Below are positions 44,510-52,565 of a stretch of DNA of 64,000 nt, in pieces. Made by a program: the position numbers and the translations under genes. The DNA comes from an uncultured Prevotellaceae bacterium (GTDB lineage: Bacteria; Bacteroidota; Bacteroidia; Bacteroidales; Bacteroidaceae). Under the pieces are notes generated by a model. That model was not told where the DNA came from. It did not search any database and saw only the letters and a program-made list of their open reading frames with translations. Location: NCBI GenBank assembly GCA_902762325.1, contig CACWNV010000004.1:40329-104328 (forward strand), read 5' to 3'. Every line of letters starts with the position of its first letter. Position 1 is the stretch's first letter.

Positions 44510-45727
44510 ATGGATTATATGCAGCAGTTGTTACAGAGTATCAATGGTATTCTCGAAAAAGAAAAGGTTGAGAAAGAAAGATGTGAAAGGAATGGAGATT
44601 CGTTCAACCTTTTTACATCTCTTAATCAAAACACTAGTGAATTAATACATTCAAGAATGATAGCAGAACTGCTTAATCCAAAAGGGACTCATGGCAAAGG
44701 TTCGTCTTTTTTGAAACGGTTTATGTCGCTTTATGATTTCGAGTTTACCCTTGACGTAGAATCCGTGTCAGTATTCACAGAGTTTGATATAGGCCCAATT
44801 TCAAAGAATTTTACGTCAGGTGGTAGGATTGACATATTGATTACAGATGCAAATAATCATGCCTTAATTATCGAGAATAAAATATATGCAACAGATCAGA
44901 GGAAACAGTTGCTTAGATATGCAAATTATGCCAAATGTAAGAAATATGATTATAGAATAGTTTACTTATCTTTGGATTGTCATGAACCATCTGAGTTTTC
45001 CACTGGGAAAAATCCAGATTATGACTATGTGATGTTTTCGTATGAGGACGATATTATTCCTTGGTTAGACCAATGTATGAAGGAGTGTTCTTCAGAAGGT
45101 ACTTTATATAGTTCATTATTTCAATACTCACAATGTATAAAAGAATTATTGAATCTTATGAATGAAGAAAACAAAAAGGCAATTATAGAGATTGCTACAA
45201 ACGAAAAGAATATCAATTCTGTCCTAGCCTTGTTTAAAAATGAACATAGCATAAAGAAAAGAATTATTGAGGATTTTGTAGATACTCTATGTGCAAAAGC
45301 AAAGGAAATGGGATTTGAGACAGATGTGGATGAACATTTTGGTGAAGATGCCGAAAGATTTATCTCATTTAGTATTCCAACGCAATCAGACAAGTGGGCT
45401 TTATTTATTGGAAGTGATAAAAAGAATGCGAAAGATGTCTATTACGGTATATACTTGATGAGTGACAAAAAATCAAAAATTAAAAAAGTTGACTTATTAA
45501 ATATTCCTCACCTCTGGAATATATTTGAACAAGAGAAAAATTGCCCATGTGGTTGGAGTTTCTTTTGGAGTCGCTCAGGAGAGAGGTATTCTGGAAATTG
45601 GTTTGATTGGTATAGCAATGAAACGATACAAGCAATGATAGATGGAGACCTTTTAAACTTTATTGTTAATAACATTTTTATTCCGATAAAAGAAAAGAAT
45701 GTTTTCAAAATTCTAAACCGATATTAA
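44510..45727 (+). CDS. PD-(D/E)XK nuclease superfamily protein (PDDEXK_4-like)
   Basis: This 405-residue protein has SELIHSRMIAELLNPKGTHGKGSSFLKRF near residues 44-72. The nuclease core is GGRIDILITDANNHALIIENKIYATDQRKQLLRY near residues 103-136 (Asp then Glu-x-Lys). This arrangement is that of the PDDEXK_4 family, found with phages, restriction and defence loci. The DNA is visibly more A+T rich than the core genome upstream, suggesting transfer. It is first of three closely spaced genes ending at 47298. Confidence 0.82.
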   Translation: MDYMQQLLQSINGILEKEKVEKERCERNGDSFNLFTSLNQNTSELIHSRMIAELLNPKGTHGKGSSFLKRFMSLYDFEFTLDVESVSVFTEFDIGPISKNFTSGGRIDILITDANNHALIIENKIYATDQRKQLLRYANYAKCKKYDYRIVYLSLDCHEPSEFSTGKNPDYDYVMFSYEDDIIPWLDQCMKECSSEGTLYSSLFQYSQCIKELLNLMNEENKKAIIEIATNEKNINSVLALFKNEHSIKKRIIEDFVDTLCAKAKEMGFETDVDEHFGEDAERFISFSIPTQSDKWALFIGSDKKNAKDVYYGIYLMSDKKSKIKKVDLLNIPHLWNIFEQEKNCPCGWSFFWSRSGERYSGNWFDWYSNETIQAMIDGDLLNFIVNNIFIPIKEKNVFKILNRY

Positions 45728-45758
45728 TATAGAATCGTTGAAACTCTTTATTATTTCC

Positions 45759-46436
45759 ATGATGAGTATTATAGAACAACTCCGCCAATTAATGACTCTA
45801 GATGCAGATATGAATACATCTGACATTGAGAAGCGTTTTGAACAAATAGCAAAGATGCTGTTTGAAAGTTTTGCTATTCAAAAGGGTGAGAAGAAGTATC
45901 TTTTTAAAGAGATTGAATTTTACTTCTACAACAAGAATCATCGTGATATTATCACTCATCCACGAGTGTCAAAACCATTATGTTGGTATGTCAATGACTT
46001 TGGCGGTATAGACCTTAACTTTGAGAGTAGTATTAAACATGAAAATAGAGTAAATAGTAAGGGAAAGAATGTTATGAAATATGTACTGGATGATGCTGCA
46101 TGCTTTGGTGGTATTCTTGTTCGACAGTTGATCGAAAAAGAAAGCAGAGAAATACTAAAAGGTCCATTAGCTTGTGCTGAGTTATTCAGAAGCTACGAAG
46201 CAACAGGGTGTAGTATGAATAAGGATTTACCCATACTTGTGGAGCATGATAATGGAATGGGTGGAGGCATTTCTCCAAAGAGTCGTGTTAATTTATTGAG
46301 TTCAAAACAAAACGAAGTGGGTAAGGTGAACAATATCCTTTACCAATATCATGATAATATACAACCTTCAAAGGAGACTTTATATCAAGAATTCTTAAAC
46401 TTCAAAGACAAGCTTTATGGATATGAAAAACGATAG
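45759..46436 (+). CDS. Uncharacterised protein resembling 3-methyladenine-glycosylase-like family
   Basis: This protein of about 225 residues has EIEFYFYNKNHRDIITHPR (near 49-67), CWYVNDFGGIDLNFE and GGILVRQLI ... LKGPLACAEL. The order IE-Y, HP, WY-GID, GILVR, GP recalls an uncharacterised family related to Mpg-type 3-methyladenine DNA glycosylases. This likeness is from memory and weak. The longer frame starts at a TTG; I prefer ATG 45759 or 45762. It overlaps the next gene by 14-20 bases, so the two are translationally coupled. Confidence 0.6.
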   Translation: MMSIIEQLRQLMTLDADMNTSDIEKRFEQIAKMLFESFAIQKGEKKYLFKEIEFYFYNKNHRDIITHPRVSKPLCWYVNDFGGIDLNFESSIKHENRVNSKGKNVMKYVLDDAACFGGILVRQLIEKESREILKGPLACAELFRSYEATGCSMNKDLPILVEHDNGMGGGISPKSRVNLLSSKQNEVGKVNNILYQYHDNIQPSKETLYQEFLNFKDKLYGYEKR

Positions 46437-47298
46437 ATTGCTTCACGATGAAGAAACCAATGTAGTGTATCTTTCGCCTTGGCTAAAGGACAAGAAAGAA
46501 GGTCATCCTGATTTTTATCAACGTCTCACAACTCTTCTAAAGGATATTAAGATAAAATCAATAGAGTTAAAATCAACTAATGATTATTGGGCTCGTGACT
46601 ATATGCCAATTCAATTGGGTAAGGATGAGTTTTTGAAATATCACTATTATCCTGATTACTTGGTTAATATTAACTATATTAAGACCATTACTAACGCATC
46701 GAATGTGATACGTGGTATGGGGCTCAACTGTCGTTCAACCGAACTAATCATTGATGGTGGTAACATGGTGTCATGCGGACCATATATTGTGATGACTGAT
46801 AAGGTGTTCACAGAAAACCGCCGCGAGAAAGTTGACGAGGAATTTAAGACCTTGTTGGAGTTAGAACTCGGTCATCCTGTTATCATTATTCCTTGGACTT
46901 CACATGCTGATGATGTGTATGGTCATGCCGATGGTTTCATAAAATGGTGCGGTGATAACCGTATTCTGATGGGTAATCACGGTGATATATATCCGAAAGA
47001 AGCGGCTGATATTAAACAGATCCTTGAACATTATCGTTTCAATGTGACGGAAATGCGTTTCAGAAACAAAGTCGCTAAGCCGCGTTTCGATCTCAACTGG
47101 GCTTATATCAACTTCCTTCAAGTCGGCAAAAAAATTGTCATGCCCATATTCAATATAGATGAGGACAAGATTGCCGAAAAATACATAAAAGACGCTTTCC
47201 CCGATTGTAGTATCTACCCAATTGAAATGAAAGATATTGTCAAAGAAGGTGGTGCTTTACATTGTATAAGTTGGAATGTTTATCTTCCAAAATCATAA
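46417..47298 (+). CDS. Agmatine deiminase / peptidylarginine deiminase family protein
   Basis: The guanidino-group-modifying fold is shown by NDYWARDYMPIQ (near residue 50), IDGGNMV (near 110), DDVYGHADGFIKW (catalytic His and Asp, near 170) and the catalytic Cys in GGALHCISWN near the C-terminus. All known catalytic positions are kept. At 293 residues it is shorter than agmatine deiminases (about 340-370). Its place behind a nuclease and a glycosylase-like gene, not in a polyamine operon, argues that the substrate may differ. ATG 46423 is an alternative start. Confidence 0.82.
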   Translation: MDMKNDRLLHDEETNVVYLSPWLKDKKEGHPDFYQRLTTLLKDIKIKSIELKSTNDYWARDYMPIQLGKDEFLKYHYYPDYLVNINYIKTITNASNVIRGMGLNCRSTELIIDGGNMVSCGPYIVMTDKVFTENRREKVDEEFKTLLELELGHPVIIIPWTSHADDVYGHADGFIKWCGDNRILMGNHGDIYPKEAADIKQILEHYRFNVTEMRFRNKVAKPRFDLNWAYINFLQVGKKIVMPIFNIDEDKIAEKYIKDAFPDCSIYPIEMKDIVKEGGALHCISWNVYLPKS

Positions 47299-47405
47299 GT
47301 GAAAATACTAATATAACGTGAATTCGTCGAACTCGTGTTAAAAGGGGAATGCGAGGGAGTTGATACCCACATCTGATTAATTCTGTCATGTAAGATTTTT
47401 CAAGT

Positions 47406-47456
47406 GTGCAATGCTTAAAAACACTCATTTTTAGGTATTGCACTCTTTGTTTTTTC
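47406..47456 (+). terminator. Intrinsic terminator after the deiminase gene
   Basis: GTGCAAT (47406-47412) pairs with ATTGCAC (47437-47443), and an inner TAAAAA/TTTTTA stem continues inside. CTCTTTGTTTTTTC follows. It lies about 110 bases after the stop of the three-gene cassette. Confidence 0.8.
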
Positions 47457-47468
47457 ACCGTAACTTTG
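47437..47468 (+). promoter_or_regulatory. Promoter directly behind the terminator
   Basis: ATTG (47437-47440, overlapping the hairpin arm) and TAACTTTG (47461-47468) are 20 bp apart. The only frame near the predicted start is the 33-codon ORF at 47540. The transcript would otherwise run through the palindrome at 47674 toward the methyltransferase genes. Confidence 0.6.
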
Positions 47469-47539
47469 CGTCCTGAAAAGGTTGCAAATACAATTGTAGT
47501 GTTATTCGTTATGACAATAAGAATAAATCATCATCAACT

Positions 47540-47641
47540 ATGACAAGAAGTATTAAGATTCATTGTTGTCCGGTAAAATTGATTGTAAAACCATTCAAAC
47601 GCTGTAATGAAGAAGGCAGGTCACATTTTGAATCCATGTAG
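47540..47641 (+). CDS. Possible small protein, 33 residues
   Basis: ATG at 47540 opens MTRSIKIHCCPVKLIVKPF..., basic with a CC pair, ending at TAG 47639. It lies about 70 bases after a good promoter. No family is recognised and there is no second line of support. Confidence 0.25.
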   Translation: MTRSIKIHCCPVKLIVKPFKRCNEEGRSHFESM

Positions 47642-47673
47642 GGTTTGGCAAGTCCTGAAAAGGACAACAGAAC

Positions 47674-47841
47674 ACAGGCAGGTGGTGAAGCGTAGCGGAA
47701 CCCCTGCTATGAGTATCAAGCTAAACAGAGTGCCGAAGGTACGACAGAAAAGCTAGAAAACATATCTATCACCCCTTCGGGGTTTCGTTATTGGATGAGC
47801 TTAGCAGGGGTTCCGTGCTTTGCACTTCACCGCCTGCCTAT
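47674..47841. repeat. 168-bp palindromic element, diverged copy 3
   Basis: The outer arms are ACAGGCAGG-T-GGTGAAG and CTTCACC-G-CCTGCCTAT. A 14-bp inner stem pairs CGGAACCCCTGCTA (47696) with TAGCAGGGGTTCCG (47802). The internal hairpins are GTGCC-GAA-GGTAC and ACCCC-TTC-GGGGT. The sequence differs from the copies at 33698/33977 but the same folding plan is kept. Confidence 0.8.
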
Positions 47842-47909
47842 GTTCTTTCATGCCTTCAGCATTTTTAACGGACACAAATAATTAAGATTATCAAGTATCA
47901 AATATGTAA

Positions 47910-47915
47910 GGGAGG
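47910..47915 (+). promoter_or_regulatory. Strong Shine-Dalgarno (unusual for this genome)
   Basis: GGGAGG lies 8 bases before the ATG at 47924. Other genes in the window mostly lack such a site, as expected for Bacteroidetes, so this may mark a transferred gene. Confidence 0.6.
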
Positions 47916-47923
47916 ATTAAACG

Positions 47924-48535
47924 ATGGGATTGGTTAGATCTTTTTTCAGTCAGTGTGCACGCCCTGAGGGATTTCTCGGACGGGTAATGTTGCGGTTTAT
48001 GAATTTCGGTCATGCCCCTTTGACCAATTGGGGACTGAGTCTTGTAGAGATACATGACGGTTGGACGATGCTGGATATCGGTTGTGGTGGAGGTGCCACT
48101 CTAAAACGATTGCTCAAGCGGAGTAAAGGCGCACGGGTATATGGCATCGACATTTCAGCAGAGAGTGTGGCAAAGGCTAAGAGAGTGAATGCAGAAGTTC
48201 TCGACAAACAGGTGTTCGTCACGCAAGGTTCTGCTGAGAAACTTCCTTACAAGGACAATCAATTTGACCTCGTAACGGCTGTTGAGACGGTGTATTTCTG
48301 GCCCAATCTCCCCAACTGTCTGAAAGAAGTAAAGCGCGTGATGAAACCTGGCGGTCGTTTCGCCATCATGGTGGAAGTCCTTGAAAGTGATTCGGTGTGG
48401 ACAGATGTGGTAGATGGCATGACCGCCTATTCGCCAGAACAACTGAAGGAAATGCTTGATGGGGCAGGCTTTGTCAAGACAGAGCTCCACCGAAAGAAGC
48501 CGTCCTATTCAACCATCATCGGAGTGAAAGGATGA
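47924..48535 (+). CDS. Class I SAM-dependent methyltransferase (1)
   Basis: The SAM-binding motif I is MLDIGCGGGATLKRLL (near residues 47-62), followed by VYGIDIS and LPYKDNQFDLVTAVETVYFW, a methyltransferase-11 pattern. It has 203 residues and a soluble sequence. The substrate is not predictable. A second, unrelated-looking methyltransferase follows 62 bases later. Confidence 0.88.
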   Translation: MGLVRSFFSQCARPEGFLGRVMLRFMNFGHAPLTNWGLSLVEIHDGWTMLDIGCGGGATLKRLLKRSKGARVYGIDISAESVAKAKRVNAEVLDKQVFVTQGSAEKLPYKDNQFDLVTAVETVYFWPNLPNCLKEVKRVMKPGGRFAIMVEVLESDSVWTDVVDGMTAYSPEQLKEMLDGAGFVKTELHRKKPSYSTIIGVKG

Positions 48536-48554
48536 CTTTGCAACCCAGTTGCGC

Positions 48555-48573
48555 TATCTTTGCCATACCTTTG
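48555..48573 (+). promoter_or_regulatory. Two adjacent -7 elements before the second methyltransferase
   Basis: TATCTTTG (48555-48562) and TACCTTTG (48566-48573) both match TAnnTTTG. TTTG at 48537-48540 is not at the best distance for either. Confidence 0.5.
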
Positions 48574-48597
48574 CAGCAGGAAAAATAAAAGAAGACT

Positions 48598-49260
48598 ATG
48601 GCAGACAAGATTAAGAGTTCGTACAAGTTTAGCAAGAGTTTCTACGACGATGCAATTACTCAAGGCAAATGGTGGAGCAAGTTGTATTTCAAGCTACTCT
48701 GGGGTGGTGTTGATGACAACGAGATTGCCCGAAGGGTACTGAGTTGGATTCCCGACGATTTCACGGGTAAGTTGCTCGATGTTCCCGTGGGTACTGCCGT
48801 ATTTACTACAGAGAAATACAAGCGGATGACACAGGCAGACATCACCTGTCTGGACTATAGCCAGGATATGCTGGAGCGAGCTGAATACAGATTCCATGAA
48901 GCAGGTATTGACAACATCAAGACCATGCAGGGCGATGTGGGCGCACTCCCTTTTGAGGATAATTCATTCGACTTCGTGCTTTGTATGAACGGCCTACATG
49001 TATTTCCGGATAAGGAGAGGGCGTACGCTGAGATTCTTCGTACACTTAGACCAGGCGGTAAGCTGTTAGCATGTTTCTATCTTGCTGGTGAACAGAATGT
49101 GGCAGACTGGCTCGCTAATACTGTGATGACCCGTATGGGCTGGTTCACACCACCATTTGACACGGCAAAAGACGTGCGTCAGAGATTGGAACCCTATTAT
49201 GAGATACTCGATTTCCATGTGGAAGGAGCCATGCTCTATTTCAGGGCACAAAAGCTATAG
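48598..49260 (+). CDS. Class I SAM-dependent methyltransferase (2)
   Basis: This 220-residue protein has motif I LLDVPVGTAVFTTEKY (a Pro-Val variant of the usual Gly-rich loop), DYSQDMLERAEYR, then LPFEDNSFDFVLCMNGLHVFPDKERAYAEILRTLRPGGKLL, a clear Methyltransf_11 pattern. The opening GKWWSKLYFKLLWG suggests a lipid or quinone-like substrate, which is only a guess. It is convergent with the flavoprotein gene 15 bases away. Confidence 0.87.
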   Translation: MADKIKSSYKFSKSFYDDAITQGKWWSKLYFKLLWGGVDDNEIARRVLSWIPDDFTGKLLDVPVGTAVFTTEKYKRMTQADITCLDYSQDMLERAEYRFHEAGIDNIKTMQGDVGALPFEDNSFDFVLCMNGLHVFPDKERAYAEILRTLRPGGKLLACFYLAGEQNVADWLANTVMTRMGWFTPPFDTAKDVRQRLEPYYEILDFHVEGAMLYFRAQKL

Positions 49261-49274
49261 ACAATAACATTTCA

Positions 49275-51044
49275 TTATTTACATTGCCGGGTTGCAGCAA
49301 GACCTGCCAATCTACCATTGACCACTATATCTGCCACCCCGTTGCCTCCCAGTCGATTGGCACCATGAAGACCTCCTGTGACCTCACCTGCAGCATACAA
49401 GCCAGGGATAGGTGTCCCGTCGGTTTTGAGCACCTGTGTCTCAGTATTGACGCTCAGTCCACCCATCGTGTGGTGGATGGTTGGTTTTACACGAACCGCA
49501 TAAAACGGTGCGGTTTCCAATGGTGCTGTCATCTCTGTGGCACTGCGATGGAAGTCATTGTCAACACCTTCTTTCTGTTGGGCGTTGTAGCGGGCAATGC
49601 TCTCCATAAGACTTTCTGCGGGGATGCCAGTGAGACTGGCAAGTTCTGATAGGGTGTTACCCTGCACCAGCAGGTGTTGGTTGGCATACGTCTCGATGGA
49701 TGCAAGCGACTTGCGCACGCCTTGGTCGAAGATTAGGAAGGCTTCTTCCGACTGTTGCCTGAGGATGGCTGCTGACACCACGTCGCGCGTGTCCATCTCA
49801 TTGCAGAAGCGTTTGCCGGAGTGGTTCACAAGGATGGCACCGTTGCCACGTACCGCTTCCGTGATAAGGATATGATTCGTTGCCTCTGCCGTGGGGTGGA
49901 TTTGGATGTTTGCCAACTGTATGGTAGCACCGCCGAGAGATGTCATCCAGTTGAACGCATCGCCCGTAGCACCTGGATGGTTGAGCGTGGCAAAGCCACT
50001 GAGTGAGGGTTGCAGACGCGTCACCATCTCCAAGTTGGCTCCAAAGCCTCCTGTTGCGATGATGACAGCCTTCGCTTTCAACGTGTAGTTGCTGCCGTCG
50101 GCATTCTGTACTTTGACACCCGTCACCTTGCCGTTGGAAGAAAGCAGTCCGACAACCTTGTTGGATGTGCGTATCTCGATGTTCTGATGAGCCGTTGCCT
50201 CTTTGAGAACCTTCATCAGATGAGGTCCGATGGCTGTGCCACCCTTGGGTCGGTGTGTCCGTTTCACGCTGCTTCCTGCCATGAGTCCTACGTCGCTCAA
50301 GTCGGCACCCATTGTCGTCAACCACGAGATAGTGGCTGGTGCATTGTTCACGAAGTTCCACACCAGTGAGGGGATGTTCTCATTCTTGCCGCCGCGCATG
50401 ATGTCATCGAAGAACAACTGTTTGCTGTCCTCTATGCCGAGCGCTTTCTGCACGTCTGTCTCAGCCGCATTGATGCCACCTGTGGAATAGTTTGTGTTTC
50501 CACCGATGATGCCCTGTTTCTCCAGAACGATGATTTTCAAGTTGCCGGTCTCTGCAGCTGCCACCGCCGCCGAGAGTCCTGCTCCTCCTGCTCCAACTAC
50601 CACGATGTCGCATGAACTGTCCTTGTAGGTCCTGGCTTCCTTTGTCTGCTTGCCCATGGCAGTCAGTATTGCCATATTGATGGCATCGACAACACCCGTG
50701 GAAGTCAGTGTGGCTCCAGTCACACCGTCTACCTCTACGCTCATCAGATCCTGTTTGCCCACGGCATTGCCCAGGATGGTGTTGATGGCATCTTGGGCGA
50801 AGACCGATTCAGACTGACTGACGACAATGGCTTCGACAATCTTCCCTTGCTCAACGATGATTTTCGCAATGATGTTTCCGCTGCGTCCCTCGCCACTTCC
50901 AGTCCATTCACCGTCACGCAATCCTTCTATTGCAGGTTCAGTGTCTTTTTCGTCATCGTACGAGCATGATGTAAATGCCATCAAACCGCAAAGTGTGAAG
51001 AGGATGGCGAGCATCCATGGTCTAAAATGTCTCCTGTTTATCAT
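49275..51044 (-). CDS. Flavocytochrome-c-type reductase: FMN-bind plus FAD-binding lipoprotein
   Basis: The product has a lipoprotein signal with lipobox FTSC (Cys near residue 27). Next comes an FMN_bind domain with DGVTGATLTS (near 103-112), where Thr is the site of covalent FMN attachment by ApbE-type transferase. The rest is a fumarate-reductase-like FAD domain (VVVGAGGAGLSAAVAAAETG near 150, RTHRPKGGTAIG, HHTMGGLSVN, GLYAAGEVTGGLHGANRLGGNG). Related enzymes reduce fumarate, urocanate or cinnamates outside the cytoplasm. It has no heme domain. The substrate is unknown. Confidence 0.88.
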   Translation of the reverse strand: MINRRHFRPWMLAILFTLCGLMAFTSCSYDDEKDTEPAIEGLRDGEWTGSGEGRSGNIIAKIIVEQGKIVEAIVVSQSESVFAQDAINTILGNAVGKQDLMSVEVDGVTGATLTSTGVVDAINMAILTAMGKQTKEARTYKDSSCDIVVVGAGGAGLSAAVAAAETGNLKIIVLEKQGIIGGNTNYSTGGINAAETDVQKALGIEDSKQLFFDDIMRGGKNENIPSLVWNFVNNAPATISWLTTMGADLSDVGLMAGSSVKRTHRPKGGTAIGPHLMKVLKEATAHQNIEIRTSNKVVGLLSSNGKVTGVKVQNADGSNYTLKAKAVIIATGGFGANLEMVTRLQPSLSGFATLNHPGATGDAFNWMTSLGGATIQLANIQIHPTAEATNHILITEAVRGNGAILVNHSGKRFCNEMDTRDVVSAAILRQQSEEAFLIFDQGVRKSLASIETYANQHLLVQGNTLSELASLTGIPAESLMESIARYNAQQKEGVDNDFHRSATEMTAPLETAPFYAVRVKPTIHHTMGGLSVNTETQVLKTDGTPIPGLYAAGEVTGGLHGANRLGGNGVADIVVNGRLAGLAATRQCK

Positions 51045-51068
51045 TTCACTTGTTTTACATTATATGCG

Positions 51069-51099
51069 CAAAGATAACTAAAAAACACAAGATAACAAA
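51069..51099 (-). promoter_or_regulatory. Leftward promoter of the flavoprotein gene
   Basis: On the minus strand TTTG (51096-51099) and TATCTTTG (51069-51076) are 19 bp apart. The gene begins 25 bases downstream at 51044. A shared element starts at 51101, just upstream. Confidence 0.82.
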
Positions 51100-51100
51100 G

Positions 51101-51130
51101 AGATTTGAATTGTTAAAAATGCCCTAAATT
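51101..51130. repeat. Shared upstream element, copy 1
   Basis: AGATTTGAATTGTTAAAAAT plus GCCCTAAATT matches the sequence at 56147-56176 with about three differences. It lies between divergent promoters (flavoprotein gene left, 51285 gene right). Confidence 0.65.
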
Positions 51131-51243
51131 AATTTTTTTATTACAAGAACTTAATTTAAGAAAGAGAAAAACACTAACTTTACACTCGTAATATAAAAAT
51201 ATATCCCTGAGTAAAGCGACAATGGGTATACAACAAATTTATC

Positions 51244-51251
51244 TACTTTTG
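51244..51251 (+). promoter_or_regulatory. -7 element of the 51285 gene
   Basis: TACTTTTG matches TAnnTTTG, 33 bases before the ATG. The -33 region has no clear TTTG. The preceding 110 bases are A+T-rich with no gene. Confidence 0.55.
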
Positions 51252-51284
51252 CAATAATATATAGACAAACAAATCGGAATTTGT

Positions 51285-51620
51285 ATGATTGTACTAAAGA
51301 AATCTATTGGATTAATCGTCCTATTGTTTATGCCTTGTTTTACCGTTGGTCAAAACTGCGTGGACAGCACAGCATTAAGACAAGATAGCATAGACATTAG
51401 AACTGACTCGTTACGTCAGCGGAATGCTATGTACAACTGTGATACAGTTAGAAAAGACAGTTTTCGAAAGCAGCACAGACTATCTTTTGTCCGCAAAGAG
51501 CAAGGACTGACACGAGGCATAAGTCCTAATGCTGTAAAAAAGCAGAAGTTCGATCCATATAAGAAGAAGTTTACCGATTTGCGAATAATAGAAACTATCG
51601 GTTCGCACATAAGAAGATAA
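51285..51620 (+). CDS. Small exported hypothetical protein
   Basis: This 111-residue protein has a signal peptide (LIVLLFMPCFTVGQ, about residues 10-23). A Ser/Asp/Arg-rich segment follows (DSTALRQDSIDIRTDSLRQR) and then a very basic C-terminus (NAVKKQKFDPYKKKF). It is typical of short Bacteroidetes secreted proteins of unknown function. It has its own promoter and is followed by a 17-bp repeat. Confidence 0.6.
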   Translation: MIVLKKSIGLIVLLFMPCFTVGQNCVDSTALRQDSIDIRTDSLRQRNAMYNCDTVRKDSFRKQHRLSFVRKEQGLTRGISPNAVKKQKFDPYKKKFTDLRIIETIGSHIRR

Positions 51621-51621
51621 A

Positions 51622-51638
51622 TAAATCCCAATTTATCG
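51622..51638. repeat. 17-bp direct repeat flanking a GNAT gene, left copy
   Basis: TAAATCCCAATTTATCG contains the dyad TAAAT-CCCA-ATTTA. An identical copy is at 52192. A variant with the same arms and a changed centre (TAAAT-CGTA-ATTTA) overlaps a stop codon at 63887. Confidence 0.75.
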
Positions 51639-51651
51639 GAATTTAATAGAT

Positions 51652-52194
51652 ATGGAATTACAAACCCAAAGATTGTTGCTGAGACCTTGGCAAGAGGATG
51701 ATGCTGACGAACTATACAAGTATGCCAAAGACCTACAAGTGGGGCCAGCTGCAGGATGGCCAGTACATACAAGCGTTGAGAATAGCAGAGAAATAATCCG
51801 CACAGTTCTCTCCGCAGTAGAGACTTACGCTGTGGTATTGAAGCAAACATGCAAACCTGTTGGCAGCATCGGATTGATGATAGGCAGGCAAAGTAATATT
51901 GGACTACCCGACAATGAATGCGAGGTGGGCTACTGGATTGGCGTGCCCTATTGGGGACAGGGGCTGATACCAGAGGCTGTTCGTGAGTTGCAACATCGAG
52001 CCTTTGAGGTCCTGGGAATGCAGAAAATGTGGGCTGGTTACTTCGATGGCAACGAGAAGTCAAAACGTGTGCAAGAAAAATGCGGTTTTAAGTATATGTT
52101 CACGAAATGCAACGTGTCATCACAATTGGTTGGTGAGTTGCGGACGGAACACATTACTTGCCTAACAAAGATGGAATGGTTAACAAGTAAGTAA
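51652..52194 (+). CDS. GNAT family N-acetyltransferase (RimJ/RimL-like)
   Basis: This 180-residue protein opens LQTQRLLLRPWQEDDADELYKYA and contains NECEVGYWIGVPYWGQGLIPEAVRELQHRAF and DGNEKSKRVQEKCGFKY, the standard RimJ/RimL pattern with acetyl-CoA loop. Its stop codon is part of the right-hand 17-bp repeat, so the gene is cleanly bracketed by direct repeats. Confidence 0.9.
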   Translation: MELQTQRLLLRPWQEDDADELYKYAKDLQVGPAAGWPVHTSVENSREIIRTVLSAVETYAVVLKQTCKPVGSIGLMIGRQSNIGLPDNECEVGYWIGVPYWGQGLIPEAVRELQHRAFEVLGMQKMWAGYFDGNEKSKRVQEKCGFKYMFTKCNVSSQLVGELRTEHITCLTKMEWLTSK

Positions 52195-52208
52195 ATCCCA
52201 ATTTATCG
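52192..52208. repeat. 17-bp direct repeat flanking a GNAT gene, right copy
   Basis: It is identical to 51622-51638. The first three bases are the TAA stop of the GNAT gene. Confidence 0.75.
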
Positions 52209-52217
52209 AACAGTATA

Positions 52218-52550
52218 ATGAAACATCTGACGACCATAGCGGATATTGAACAGACGATAGAAGACTATCGTCTTTGCCTGTTCTTCATCAAGGCTCCCGA
52301 TTGCGGAGTCTGCAATGTCATGCTCGACAAGGTTGGAGAGTTGGCAGAAACATTTCCTTCACTCTGCTCATTCTATACAGACATTTTGGAGGAACCCCTG
52401 ATTGCCGGAAGATTCCTTGTCTATTCAGGTCCAACGGTATTACTTCTGATGGAAGGAAAAGAGGTCTATCGTGGTGTGCAGTTCATCAATCTGGAAGAAC
52501 TGAAGCAGACAGTCAATCGGTATCTGGCGTTTGTTGAAAAAGATAATTGA
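52218..52550 (+). CDS. Thioredoxin-like protein
   Basis: This 110-residue protein has the redox motif APDCGVCNVMLDKV near residues 25-38 (Cys-Gly-Val-Cys) and the cis-Pro region SGPTVLLLMEGKEV. It lacks a signal peptide. It is likely a cytosolic thiol-disulfide protein. It is followed by an SDR gene 16 bases later. Confidence 0.88.
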   Translation: MKHLTTIADIEQTIEDYRLCLFFIKAPDCGVCNVMLDKVGELAETFPSLCSFYTDILEEPLIAGRFLVYSGPTVLLLMEGKEVYRGVQFINLEELKQTVNRYLAFVEKDN

Positions 52551-52565
52551 TAAGCAGTAAATAAC

